This document shows positions 16,874 to 26,197 of a DNA stretch of 64,000 nt, piece by piece; position 1 is the first letter of the stretch; each line of letters starts with the position of its first letter. Where the stretch lies: NCBI GenBank assembly GCA_029227815.1, contig CP118523.1:2542001-2606000 (forward strand). The letters run 5' to 3'. Position numbers and translations under genes: made by a program. Under the pieces are notes generated by a model. That model saw only the letters and a list, made by a program, of their open reading frames with translations, ran no database searches and had not been told where the DNA came from. The stretch is from Clostridiaceae bacterium M8S5. GTDB taxonomy: Bacteria; Bacillota; Clostridia; Tissierellales; MCWD3.

Positions 16874-17761
16874 TTACTGTTCTTGATCCCAATTTATATT
16901 TAGCTTGTACAATCTAGCAGGTTTTGGACTATATTTTTTGGACTTTTTATCTGTCTCTATCAACTTGTATTTAAACTTCTTTCTAAAATTTTGATTTGTA
17001 TAATCTTTACCTGTTAGTAATTTATATGTTGAATGAGCCTGTGCTATTGTAAAATATTGTGGTAAGAGGTTGAACATTATATCCGTATAGTCAACTTTAT
17101 TTTTCAATCTCTCTAATGCATAACTTATAATTTTTATATGATCAAAAGCTATATTTTCGTCTTTCATGACTTCTGTTCTCTTTTGTTTTATACTACCTTT
17201 TACTGTTATTATTTCTTTAATTGTTCCAACTATCTTGATATCCTTATTTGTTAGTATTATTTCATATATTTCCTCCTTTATGTAACCATAATCTGTTAAG
17301 GATTTGTTTAACTGTTTAAATTTCTTGTTAACTTCGAACCATCTTGCATCTTTGGCATGATTACCAGCTTTTATTTTTATTTCATCACTATTGACTAATG
17401 CCATATACGACACTGAAAGTATATGCTCTCTAGGATCTCTGCTTACATCATCCCATGTATAGAGCTGTTCTATATATATGTCTTTTAATGATATTTCTTC
17501 ATATAGTTTTCTCATTGCAGCTTGATACGTTGTTTCTTGTTCTTTTTTTACAAAGCCCCCCGGCAATGCCCATTCGTTTTTATATGGCGTATTCTCTCTT
17601 TTTACTAGTGCTATCTTCAGCTTCTTATCATCCAAATCGTTTGAATTCTCTTTTCCTTCTTCGTTCTGTACAGTAAATACAAGTGTATCACATGTCACGT
17701 AAAATCTAGATGCATAGTTAGATAAATATGTATCATGTTCCTTTATTATATTGTTGTCCAC
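16874..17761 (-). CDS. nrtR: NrtR-like NUDIX regulator of NAD metabolism
   Basis: A 295-residue protein with an N-terminal NUDIX domain (about 20-165; NUDIX box starting GGFVKKEQETTYQAAMRKLYEE, with the final Glu pair retained) and a C-terminal winged-helix-like domain (about 190-295). This two-domain plan is that of NrtR repressors, which bind ADP-ribose and control NAD genes. Linkage to the phosphoribosyltransferase gene fits. Start is GTG 17761 with AGAAGGTG upstream. Its promoter has a perfect palindrome at the transcription start, likely its own operator. The NUDIX domain may be non-catalytic. Confidence 0.82.
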   Translation of the reverse strand: MDNNIIKEHDTYLSNYASRFYVTCDTLVFTVQNEEGKENSNDLDDKKLKIALVKRENTPYKNEWALPGGFVKKEQETTYQAAMRKLYEEISLKDIYIEQLYTWDDVSRDPREHILSVSYMALVNSDEIKIKAGNHAKDARWFEVNKKFKQLNKSLTDYGYIKEEIYEIILTNKDIKIVGTIKEIITVKGSIKQKRTEVMKDENIAFDHIKIISYALERLKNKVDYTDIMFNLLPQYFTIAQAHSTYKLLTGKDYTNQNFRKKFKYKLIETDKKSKKYSPKPARLYKLNINWDQEQ

Positions 17762-17786
17762 ACTAACACCTTCTTTACAAAAGAAA

Positions 17787-17829
17787 TTAACCTTGAGTTA
17801 TTAACTTTTAGTTCCTAACTCAAGGTTAA
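17787..17829. promoter_or_regulatory. Large palindrome at nrtR-like gene start: operator and/or terminator
   Basis: Arms TTAACCTTGAGTTA and TAACTCAAGGTTAA are exact complements (14 bp) around a 15-base centre. It abuts the -10 of the operon promoter on the minus strand, so a bound dimer would block transcription. The same sequence is followed by TTTCTTTT and could also terminate the upstream TPR gene or act as a leader hairpin. Confidence 0.6.
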
Positions 17830-17857
17830 TTATATATCCTGATTTCATTTATGTCAA
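17829..17857 (-). promoter_or_regulatory. Promoter of the nrtR-pncB-like operon
   Basis: Consensus -35 TTGACA (17857-17852), a 17-bp spacer, and consensus -10 TATAAT (17834-17829) on the minus strand. It is positioned about 70 bp before the GTG start. Confidence 0.85.
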
Positions 17858-17861
17858 GGGA

Positions 17862-19625
17862 TTAATTTGTTTCTAGTTTTATTAAGCATTTTTTCATTAT
17901 ATATAAACCCTCTTTGTCAATGTGATTGTATTCTTTAATAGATCTGACAAATTCAGATAATGCTATCAAATACAATTTGTGCTTATAAAATAATTTCCCT
18001 AGTCTCAATAATACCTCATCATTATCAATAAATTCTGTTAAATACAAACAATCATCAAATATTTCACTTCCTGCTGTCGCCAATATCTTATCAAGAAGAT
18101 TATATATTTCTTCTTCATATCCATTTGATTTTTTTTCAAGCTCTATTAATATTTTGTTTGTTATCTTAGTATTTTTATCAAATACGCTATACACTAACAA
18201 TCTGTAAACTAACGATTTTTTTGTATAATTAAAACTTATTTTATAGAGAACTTCTTTTGCTTTATCAATTTGATTTAAATACAGGTAGCATAATATTTTA
18301 TCAAACCCTGCATTTTCTATATTTTCTAAATTATCAATACTATTAAATTTATTTATCGCATCTTCATATTTTTTAATTCTCATTAGCAATACGCCTTCTA
18401 GATACATTGCCTTTTTATTTTTCTGGTTTATTTTCCTGAGCAATTCTCCAGCTTCTACATATTTTTTGATGTCTATTAAAACCTCTACTAAATCACATAT
18501 TACATTTTCTTTTGTCTCATACATCTTCAATCTAAGCAACAACTCTTCGATATACCCAATATCTCTATCTTCTAAAAGCAATATTTCTACTATTTTGGAA
18601 TATGCTTTTTTAAATCTTGGATTTATTTTTACTGATTTTATATAATATTCAAAAGATTTCTCGTAACTTTCTGTTTCATAGTGTATTTCTCCCAAATAAT
18701 AATTAGCTAAATAATCACTACTTCCTATTCTTTGATATAGTTTAGGAGATTTTTTTTGTAGTTTTAGATATGTCTCAAACATTGTCTTTGCCTTTAGTAA
18801 CTCACATTGTTTTATATTGAGTAATCCTCTTACATAATATAACTCAGGTAAATTCTCATATATACGAAGTGCTTCATTTGATAATTTATATGCATGCACA
18901 TACATCCCTAACTCTATATAACATATGCATGATCTATAAAGTAGTACTGGGCTAATTTTAGCCTCTCTATCAAATACCTTAAGCAATTGTATATAGTATT
19001 CCATAGCTTTTTTGTAGTCTTTTTTATAGTACATTTTGCTACCTAGGTTAAAGTATTTTGTTATTATTTCGTTATCCGCTTTCATATCTGCTAAGTTTTT
19101 ATCTTCTGCGGAAAATGTCATTCTTATATATGGATAAAACTTAATTTCGTTTGAATCTTTACTATAAAACCCTACTACACAATCCTTTTCGCTATCTTGT
19201 AATGGTTTTATCTCCATTATAAATTCGTTTTTGTTGATAGAAGCTTTGTAGAGTTTTGTTACATCTATTTTTATATATTTATCTAATTCATCTTTTATTT
19301 CAAAGTATGCTTCATGAGGATCTGATTGTAACAATTCATTTTGATAAGTTATCTTATTTTCATCAAATGAATCTATCAGTCGTATTACTTTATATTTTTT
19401 AGTTACCTCTTTATTCTCATTTTTCATAATATAAATATTGAGTTCTATTTTTTCTACTTTGTTGTGTGATTTTAATGAAGGTAATTCAAATTGTAAATAT
19501 GTGTTATACACAGATTTTCCTTTTGATATACCTATGAAAAAGTTATGGTCCTTACCATAATTTTGATTCTTATTATTACTGCTGACCATAGCATCTTTTG
19601 TAGGATAAATAATAAGCTCTTTCAT
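17862..19625 (-). CDS. DNRLRE-domain and TPR-repeat protein
   Basis: A 587-residue protein. Residues 1 to about 170 match the DNRLRE (jelly-roll, exported-protein) type: an N-terminal IYPTKDAMVSSNN, then NYGKDHNFFIGISKG, VYNTYLQFELPSL. From about 195 it consists of TPR repeats (SKMYYKKDYKKAMEYYIQLLKVF, YLGEIHYETESYEKSFEYYIKSVKINP and others). No signal peptide is seen, which is odd for a DNRLRE domain. It may be a spore-coat or mother-cell protein. It follows the glycosyltransferase gene after a terminator and sits in the CotH cluster. The exact role is unknown. Confidence 0.75.
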   Translation of the reverse strand: MKELIIYPTKDAMVSSNNKNQNYGKDHNFFIGISKGKSVYNTYLQFELPSLKSHNKVEKIELNIYIMKNENKEVTKKYKVIRLIDSFDENKITYQNELLQSDPHEAYFEIKDELDKYIKIDVTKLYKASINKNEFIMEIKPLQDSEKDCVVGFYSKDSNEIKFYPYIRMTFSAEDKNLADMKADNEIITKYFNLGSKMYYKKDYKKAMEYYIQLLKVFDREAKISPVLLYRSCICYIELGMYVHAYKLSNEALRIYENLPELYYVRGLLNIKQCELLKAKTMFETYLKLQKKSPKLYQRIGSSDYLANYYLGEIHYETESYEKSFEYYIKSVKINPRFKKAYSKIVEILLLEDRDIGYIEELLLRLKMYETKENVICDLVEVLIDIKKYVEAGELLRKINQKNKKAMYLEGVLLMRIKKYEDAINKFNSIDNLENIENAGFDKILCYLYLNQIDKAKEVLYKISFNYTKKSLVYRLLVYSVFDKNTKITNKILIELEKKSNGYEEEIYNLLDKILATAGSEIFDDCLYLTEFIDNDEVLLRLGKLFYKHKLYLIALSEFVRSIKEYNHIDKEGLYIMKKCLIKLETN

Positions 19626-19736
19626 TTAATCACCCTTCGTTTGCTATTAATTCTAGTAGATAATACTATATTATTTAATCTATATGTGATATGTTACTGT
19701 CTTGATTGTCCTAAATGGCGATAAAATACAATAAAA

Positions 19737-19766
19737 AATCTTGAGCCTGAAATACGACTCAAGATT
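19737..19766 (-). terminator. Terminator after the glycosyltransferase gene
   Basis: Stem AATCTTGAG/CTCAAGATT, followed on the minus strand by TTTTTTATT. Confidence 0.85.
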
Positions 19767-19777
19767 TTTATTTGTAT

Positions 19778-21688
19778 TTATTGTGTTGATTTATAAAGCT
19801 CAATTGTTTCATCTACTACACTCTTTATATTAAAGCTTTCCTCGCACCACTGCCTACCCCATGTACCCAATTCATGTCTTAATGAAGGCTTATTTAGAAG
19901 TCTTTTCAACTCTTTTACTATTTTGTCATGACTGAATCCATGAGGTGATGCATGATCTCCAAAGTAATTAGCTATTTGTGCCTGCTTTGTCTGTGGTGAT
20001 ACTAATCCTGTAAAACCCTTGTCACCTAATGCAATTACTGGCTTTGCACATGCCATTGCTTCTATTGCTACTCTTCCTGTACCTACTACTATATCAGCTG
20101 CATTGTAATAATCACTTACATTAAGTTTGAATCCTTTCATACTTATTAATTCTCTGCCAACATTGCAATTTTTCCCATTCGCTTCATTAAATATATTCCA
20201 TTTCTCAAATCCATCACCTATAATTATAGCTTGAAAGTCATGGTACATTTTTCCTACTTCATAACAACTCCTTACAAATACTTTGGCGGCAATTGCTTTA
20301 TTGTACGATAATCTACCGCAATAAAGTGCAATAGTGCTATTTCTAGATATTCCTAAATTTTCTTTCTTTTCATCACTTATACTGTATGGAGTGTATGATG
20401 AAGTATCTATGCCATTTGTTATTACTGCTATTTTCCGATCTATAGCCACCCCAAGTCTGTTAACAAGCATTCTCCTGACAGGATTACTCACTGCTATTAT
20501 TTTTGAAGAATCTATACATGTTGTCCATAATATTTCATCATCATAGAATAAACCGTGCAATGTGATAACGTGAGGAATCTTATAGTTTTTATAAACTTCT
20601 GCTCCTATCTTCATGCTTGAGAATAGGTGACTGTGTACAATATTTATATTTTCGTTTGTGATTATCTTTTTAACCTCTCCTATACATCCAAATAATTTTT
20701 TGCCACTAAGCTCTCCTCTTGTTCCAATATTCACTACTTTTATTCCGAATTTGTCAAACATATACCTTAGTGGTCCAGAGGTTGTTCCTACAACTACATG
20801 AATATTTCTTCTGGCTAACTCTTTTGCTAAACTTAATACATGCGTTTCTGTTCCTCCTATATCAAGTGAATCTACTAATAATAGTACTCTTAAATTACTA
20901 CTATCAGTTACTGATGTTAGTTCTATATTACTAAGCCTATTATTATCTCTTAATTTTCTAGCATTTAAAAAATCTTTTATTCCACTATTATTAAGACATT
21001 TATTTTGATATTTATTGCTCTCTACATCATTTTTTATATGATATGCATCTTTGTGTCTTCTATAAATGTATAATTTTTTATTTATTTTTTCTATTGAAGC
21101 TATTTTTAAGAAGTTTAAGAACAAGTCAACTTGATTGTTAAAACCATCACTATTCGTCACTTTTTTTGCCTTTTCATATAGCTCCCTTCTAAACATCATA
21201 GTTGGAAAAAGCACTGGTACAAAATCTGAAATGATTGCTTTTTCTATCTCTAACCATGATTTATATGCATTTTGCAGATTCTGGATTCTTTTAGACGGCT
21301 TTAGTAATTTTTCATCTATTGATGAACATATTATCAAGCAGGAGACCATTTGTTTTTGCGTATTTATATTTAAATATTTTACTTGCTCCTCTACTTTATT
21401 ATCAATTAATATATCATCGGGATCGACTCTAGATATTAAGCTCCCTGTGGATTTATTAAAAGCTTCATCAAATGCTTTATCAAGTCCCAAATCTTCTTGT
21501 AGCTCAATTATCTTTATTCTATCGTCGGTGTATCCTTTAATTATATTTTTCGTATTATCTTGTGAATTGGAATCTACTATAATAATCTCTATATTTTGAT
21601 ACGTCTGTTTTAGTACACTATTCAAGCATTCTACTATGTGTTGTTCATTATTATGAACAGGAATTATTATACTCACTAGAGGATTCAT
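19778..21688 (-). CDS. Two-domain glycosyltransferase (GT2 + GT4)
   Basis: About 636 residues. The N-terminal GT2 (GT-A fold) domain starts PLVSIIIPVHNNEQHIVECL and contains SRVDPDD, the metal/nucleotide-sugar DxD-like motif. The C-terminal GT4 (GT-B) domain starts near 270 with RVLLLVDSLDIGGTETHVLSLA and has the donor site ALYCGRLSYNKA and VGTGRVAIEAMACAKPVIA (ExxxxxxG-type). Such fusions make surface or spore polysaccharides or glycosylate proteins. Start is the ATG preceded by TAGGAGTGG; an upstream TTG is less likely. It follows the CotH cluster, so it may glycosylate the same surface structure. Confidence 0.87.
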   Translation of the reverse strand: MNPLVSIIIPVHNNEQHIVECLNSVLKQTYQNIEIIIVDSNSQDNTKNIIKGYTDDRIKIIELQEDLGLDKAFDEAFNKSTGSLISRVDPDDILIDNKVEEQVKYLNINTQKQMVSCLIICSSIDEKLLKPSKRIQNLQNAYKSWLEIEKAIISDFVPVLFPTMMFRRELYEKAKKVTNSDGFNNQVDLFLNFLKIASIEKINKKLYIYRRHKDAYHIKNDVESNKYQNKCLNNSGIKDFLNARKLRDNNRLSNIELTSVTDSSNLRVLLLVDSLDIGGTETHVLSLAKELARRNIHVVVGTTSGPLRYMFDKFGIKVVNIGTRGELSGKKLFGCIGEVKKIITNENINIVHSHLFSSMKIGAEVYKNYKIPHVITLHGLFYDDEILWTTCIDSSKIIAVSNPVRRMLVNRLGVAIDRKIAVITNGIDTSSYTPYSISDEKKENLGISRNSTIALYCGRLSYNKAIAAKVFVRSCYEVGKMYHDFQAIIIGDGFEKWNIFNEANGKNCNVGRELISMKGFKLNVSDYYNAADIVVGTGRVAIEAMACAKPVIALGDKGFTGLVSPQTKQAQIANYFGDHASPHGFSHDKIVKELKRLLNKPSLRHELGTWGRQWCEESFNIKSVVDETIELYKSTQ

Positions 21689-21772
21689 TTTACCACTCCT
21701 AAGTATCAAAATCTTAGTTTTCCTATTTCAGTATATGTATGTTTTTATAAATGTGTACATACTAAAAAAAAT

Positions 21773-21793
21773 AGGATGTCGATATGACATCCT
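21773..21793 (-). terminator. Terminator at the end of the CotH cluster transcript
   Basis: Perfect stem AGGATGTC/GACATCCT followed on the minus strand by ATTTTTTTT. It is the outermost part of the structured element at 21798..21931. Confidence 0.85.
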
Positions 21794-21797
21794 TAAA

Positions 21798-21931
21798 TTG
21801 ATGACAAAGTCATCAAGATAGCAGACTGTAGTAGGCGTGTTAAAATTGAGTAAGTAGCACAGCTTACTTAGAGGTAAGTGAGCAACGGAAATTTTGGGGC
21901 AACCAAAAATTGGGCTTTTGTCTACAGTCTG
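21798..21931. repeat. Nested-hairpin intergenic repeat, copy 1
   Basis: A 134-bp element found again at 37507..37653. It opens with a small hairpin (TTGATGAC/GTCATCAA). The main body has outer arms CAGACTGTAG/CTACAGTCTG (perfect), middle arms around TTAAAATT/AATTTT, and an inner stem GCTTACTTA/TAAGTGAGC. It begins 6 bases after the stop of the 945-aa CotH gene. It codes for nothing evident. It may be a structured RNA, a MITE-like element or a processing signal. Confidence 0.8.
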
Positions 21932-21936
21932 TTGTA

Positions 21937-24774
21937 TTATTTTTTTTCAAATACTGCTATAATACTTATATTATCTGATGGTGATATATTAATAGTACTA
22001 TCATGACTGGCGATATCTCCCTGCCATCCTTTAAATACGTACCCATTATTTGCCTCGACTCTAACTGTATTTGTAATTCCTTTAAAGTATGTTCCTTCAA
22101 AATGACAATCAGTAAATTTAGTTTCATAACCATTTATTATTATCTTGCCTGCTTCTTTAATATTTGTAGAATATTTAATATCACATGTTCCATCTAGCCC
22201 AAAGTGATTAGAGAAGTGCTTTAGCATAAATTTAGGCCTACTTTTAGCAAACTCTCTTAATATATTTATATTACTTTCCCAACCTTCCATGGACTTTCCA
22301 CATGTATTCCATCTATTTATATGTTCCTGCATTTCTGGCTCTATATGATGCTTATACTCTTCTATTTTTTCTAGAATATGCTCTGGTTTTAAATTCGTGT
22401 TTAACATATCTGTCACTCTACACAAAAACTGATTCCTAAATTCATCGTTTTTCAGAAGTGATCTAAATAGAAATGTTGCCCACTCAGCATTAAGACCTAC
22501 TTTTTGACCTTCTTTTGTCATGTAGTCAATCATATCATATCTATAGTATTTAAAGCCACCTTCCGTATCATATAACAGCCATCTCCACCTACCATCAAAT
22601 CCATATGGTGTGTTAGGTTCATAGTCTATCGTGTTCCGCCTCCACATCTTGGAATTATTTCCCGGCCAATCTAGATTTACTAAATATATCTGTAATGTAT
22701 AATAGTTTATAAAGTTCTCTATATCTATTTTAGTTTTTACGTTTTCATACACTTCATCTTTAGTAATATCATGAGTCCTTATATACTCCAATGTATCTGT
22801 ATAATGCTTTTTATCTTCTTTTGTACCATGTAATATTCCATATCTGTTCTCAAGTATGACAAAATCCTCTAGCTCCATGTCATAATGTGTCTGTATATAT
22901 CTTTCGTCTTGTCTTTCTCTAAGATTGTGAATTCCCCAATACTCTCCATTTATAAAGACTACAACTGGTCTATAACTCTGTGTATCAATCCTAAATCCAT
23001 CCATCAAGCCTTGAGTTAATCCATCTTCAAACATAGTGAGTACAACATCATGACCTGAATTTCTTAGTAAAAACCGCTTAAATTCATCTACTGGTTCGTC
23101 ACTGTTTTCTTTCTTCAAGCCCGGAAACATTTCGTATTTTATAATATTTTCTTCGTCGTATTCACTTCTAGCATAGAATCTAAGTGACTTCATAGGATAC
23201 CTTCTACTCCAACCTCCATTTATTCTAGTGCCTAAGTTTATAGAAAAACCTTTAGCACCATTGGGTTCAAACCATTCCATGTGAATTGGTCTTTCCCATA
23301 CTCTACCTCTACGTGTATAATTTGCAGATGAACCACTTGTTGGAGGTTTACCTGGATTTTTACTTTTCCACCATCCTCTTATCCTACCAAACACATATAT
23401 TCCCTTATCATAACCAAATAAATTGTCTTTATCTGTTACTAATGATATTACAGGCAATGTATATCTCTCTTTCATATTTGGCGTTACAAAATAAGTATTT
23501 GTTACAATATCACTAACTGGTAAACTATCTTTGAATACTCTACATCTTATTGCTGTACCTTTAAAGCTATTGGACAGAGTATTTTTCCATCCTAATGATG
23601 TTGTTCTTATCTGTGACAATACATCTGGCTCATTACTTCTATCATATATATCTATAGGTTTTTCATATAAATATGAATTTATTGTAGGCTCTGACCCATC
23701 TATGGTGTAGTACACTCTATATCCATCTTGTATTTCAAACTCTAATTTAAATGGTTTTTCATAAAATCCGCTCTTATTGGATATTGTCATGCACTCCCAT
23801 TTATTGTTTGCTTCATACCAAACTTTTTCTTTTATAGTTTTGTCTTTTTTTTGTATTCCTTTTTTAATGTTGGAAATTGTACTTAACATGTTTTTTCTTT
23901 TTAGAATTTTACCACTATCTATATTGAACTCAGCATATATCTTATTATTGGTTGTAATAATATTGTCTATTAGTTTATCATCTAGTTTATTTAAGAATTG
24001 CTTGAATATATATGATGAAGATAACTGTGAATATAGCCTTTCTGACTCTTTTATTTTAGAATCTGGCATATCCATACATGCATATGGTTCAATTTTTTCA
24101 GTGATTCCATTATATAAAAAATATAGATTATCAAAATCATACTTATTGTTATGTAACTGCCCTATTATTGTATATCTTGCAAGCTTTTCTTCGTCAATTT
24201 TATCTAACGCATTAGGAAGTTCGTTTTTGAGCATATATCTTAGATTTCTAATGAATTCTGTTTCACTGTCTAAAGACACAAAATAACCAGTATCATCTCT
24301 ACGAACCAACTCATAAACTTTTTTTTCTACTAGAAATGTTCCCATACTTACCTCATTAAAACATAAATCTTTGACCTCTATACTAGAAGCCTCTAAGTCA
24401 AAATGCTTTGCTATCTGAATCAGCGAATATTTGTTAATATTTTCTGGATTTAATTCATACAGTTTATAAATATCATCATCTATTTTTAATTCAAATGGTG
24501 AGTTCTTATTTTCACTACATCTAATTTCTATGTTTATGTATTCATTATCCTTTAGCATCTTAACACTTCTAAAAAACTTATTACTATCTTTGTTATTCAA
24601 TGCTATGAGGTCATCTGATGATATTTTAAGGTTTATCTCACTGTTTTCACTGTATTGACTTGAGGCAAACTGATACTTCCTATATGATTTAAGCTCAATA
24701 AGCACGAATATTAAGCATAACAATACTAGCAAATATAACATAGCTTGTTTTTTTAAATTTTTATTACCTAGCAT
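21937..24774 (-). CDS. Large CotH-family protein kinase-like protein, exported
   Basis: A 945-residue protein with one N-terminal membrane segment (about 11-28, YLLVLLCLIFVLIEL), so most of it lies outside the membrane. A chitobiase-like domain (YYTIDGSEPTINSYLYEKPI, about 360) precedes the CotH domain (about 440-800), recognised by INGGWSRRYPMKSLRFYAR, LLRNSGHDV, VVVFINGEYWGIHNLRERQDERYI and RWRWLLYDTEGGF. The C-terminus carries an InlB-B-like repeat (GYVFKGWQGD...IIAVFEKK). CotH proteins are atypical kinases acting on spore coat proteins. It is downstream of the DUF4956 and VTC genes and likely co-transcribed. Confidence 0.87.
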   Translation of the reverse strand: MLGNKNLKKQAMLYLLVLLCLIFVLIELKSYRKYQFASSQYSENSEINLKISSDDLIALNNKDSNKFFRSVKMLKDNEYINIEIRCSENKNSPFELKIDDDIYKLYELNPENINKYSLIQIAKHFDLEASSIEVKDLCFNEVSMGTFLVEKKVYELVRRDDTGYFVSLDSETEFIRNLRYMLKNELPNALDKIDEEKLARYTIIGQLHNNKYDFDNLYFLYNGITEKIEPYACMDMPDSKIKESERLYSQLSSSYIFKQFLNKLDDKLIDNIITTNNKIYAEFNIDSGKILKRKNMLSTISNIKKGIQKKDKTIKEKVWYEANNKWECMTISNKSGFYEKPFKLEFEIQDGYRVYYTIDGSEPTINSYLYEKPIDIYDRSNEPDVLSQIRTTSLGWKNTLSNSFKGTAIRCRVFKDSLPVSDIVTNTYFVTPNMKERYTLPVISLVTDKDNLFGYDKGIYVFGRIRGWWKSKNPGKPPTSGSSANYTRRGRVWERPIHMEWFEPNGAKGFSINLGTRINGGWSRRYPMKSLRFYARSEYDEENIIKYEMFPGLKKENSDEPVDEFKRFLLRNSGHDVVLTMFEDGLTQGLMDGFRIDTQSYRPVVVFINGEYWGIHNLRERQDERYIQTHYDMELEDFVILENRYGILHGTKEDKKHYTDTLEYIRTHDITKDEVYENVKTKIDIENFINYYTLQIYLVNLDWPGNNSKMWRRNTIDYEPNTPYGFDGRWRWLLYDTEGGFKYYRYDMIDYMTKEGQKVGLNAEWATFLFRSLLKNDEFRNQFLCRVTDMLNTNLKPEHILEKIEEYKHHIEPEMQEHINRWNTCGKSMEGWESNINILREFAKSRPKFMLKHFSNHFGLDGTCDIKYSTNIKEAGKIIINGYETKFTDCHFEGTYFKGITNTVRVEANNGYVFKGWQGDIASHDSTINISPSDNISIIAVFEKK

Positions 24775-24814
24775 TGTATCACCTCTAACTTACAACTTAA
24801 CATTTTTTCACCTT

Positions 24815-25474
24815 CTATCCTGCAATTTCCCCATCATGTGAAACTATATTTATAGAAAGTGAATTGTCTAATTCACTAATTGATTTTGCTAGCTGTTCTC
24901 CTTGGTTTTGTTTCAATTTTACTTCATATATTATTTCGTTAAACATCGGGCTAATATTCCTCATCTTTAACCTAAACTTTTTACTATTATTTTTTACTAT
25001 TTCTTCAATTTTGGTTTCATCTAATTCATTGCCTTTTACTATAAGTAAATATGCTAAATCATCAATTTTACTAAATGAAAGCACAAACAATATGATAGCT
25101 ATAAGTATTGATCCAACTGCTGCTATCATATAGGAACCTGTTCCAGATGCTAACCCTACAGCTATACCCCAAAATAAGAACCCTATATCCTTTGGATCTT
25201 TTACTGCTGCTCTAAATCTTATAATAGATAATGCTCCTACCATACCAAGTGATAAAGCTAAGTTACTACCTATAACCATCATTACCATAGCAGTCACTAC
25301 TGATACTAATACTAATGTAACATTATAACTCTTTGAGTACATAACTCCATCATACGTCATCTTATATACAAAGTATATAAACATAGCGATAAGTAATGTC
25401 ACCACCATATTTAATACTACTTCTTTTACAGTAAGACCTTTACTTGTTGAATTAATGAATTCTATTACATTCAC
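24815..25474 (-). CDS. DUF4956 membrane protein
   Basis: A 219-residue protein. Four or so membrane helices lie in the first 135 residues (VVLNMVVTLLIAMFIYFVYKM, VTLVLVSVVTAMVMMVIGS, the SLGMVGALSIIRFRAAVKDPKD loop, AAVGSILIAIILFVLSF), followed by a soluble domain of about 80 residues. SLSIIRFR and DPKDIGFLFW are the DUF4956 family core. Genes of this type are often found next to VTC-domain and CotH genes, as here. Start is GTG with GGGGG upstream. The function is unproven; a channel or transporter is possible. Confidence 0.85.
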   Translation of the reverse strand: MNVIEFINSTSKGLTVKEVVLNMVVTLLIAMFIYFVYKMTYDGVMYSKSYNVTLVLVSVVTAMVMMVIGSNLALSLGMVGALSIIRFRAAVKDPKDIGFLFWGIAVGLASGTGSYMIAAVGSILIAIILFVLSFSKIDDLAYLLIVKGNELDETKIEEIVKNNSKKFRLKMRNISPMFNEIIYEVKLKQNQGEQLAKSISELDNSLSINIVSHDGEIAG

Positions 25475-25489
25475 GTTGCCTTTTCCCCC

Positions 25490-26197
25490 TTAAAGAATAT
25501 TTCTACTCATGCAATATTTGCTTATTGCACTTTTATCACTTTTTATATTTGAAAGCACACTTTTTATGATACTAGGAAGAAATCTATTAAATTTAACTTC
25601 CATTACCATTGTTTTATGCTCAAAAATTGGTATTGAGTTTATCTTGTTACTAAATATATCAAAGTCAGATATTGTAGATCTTATATCTTTATCAAATGTT
25701 ATCCTAACATTTTGAACCTCACTTATATATGCTTCTCTTTTATAATCTACTAAAACTTTTGGCCTATAAAAATCTTTACTCATATAGTAATAGACTTTAT
25801 TTGCAATTTGGTTGTTATATTTTAATAATACTTCTTTATTCCCTTTTGTTAATTCCGTAGCATCTGATTTGCTAATTGTAACACTTTCTTTTAACATGTA
25901 AGAATTGTATTTATTTTTTATTTCTAGTTTTACATTTTGACAGTTCACATCATAGATTCTTAGTCTAATTTTCTTTCTATTCTCAGTCCCCATCATTTTA
26001 TCATAATAATCACTATTGTATAAGCTATCAAAATACAGACTCCTTATCCAATACTCTCCATTTTCATTCGCATTTTTATCAAGGTTTAAAATACTTTTAA
26101 AAATCTCAGATAATTTTTTATATTCATTCATTTCTATATAGAATTTAATTTCATTTCTATATGTTTTTGTATGTCTATGCTCATTGATCATTATCAT
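25490..26197 (-). CDS. VTC-domain (polyphosphate polymerase-like) protein
   Basis: A 235-residue protein matching the VTC domain, a tunnel-fold polyphosphate polymerase. Visible parts: an N-terminal RNEIKFYI, YWIRSLYFDS with following DSLYNSDYYDKM, RKKIRLRIYD, KLEIKNKYNSYMLKESV, RPKVLVDYKREAY and a C-terminal VMEVKFNRFLP. The basic residues on the strands (RLR, K-E-K) are those expected to bind ATP and polyphosphate. Unlike yeast Vtc4 it has no SPX domain; a separate DUF4956 protein may supply the membrane part. It overlaps the preceding gene by 17 bases. Confidence 0.85.
   Translation of the reverse strand: MIMINEHRHTKTYRNEIKFYIEMNEYKKLSEIFKSILNLDKNANENGEYWIRSLYFDSLYNSDYYDKMMGTENRKKIRLRIYDVNCQNVKLEIKNKYNSYMLKESVTISKSDATELTKGNKEVLLKYNNQIANKVYYYMSKDFYRPKVLVDYKREAYISEVQNVRITFDKDIRSTISDFDIFSNKINSIPIFEHKTMVMEVKFNRFLPSIIKSVLSNIKSDKSAISKYCMSRNIL

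Noticed and set aside
17787..17829. Calling the palindrome only a terminator
   Set aside because: It abuts the -10 box of a consensus promoter, so an operator role is at least as likely; it was listed as regulatory with both options.
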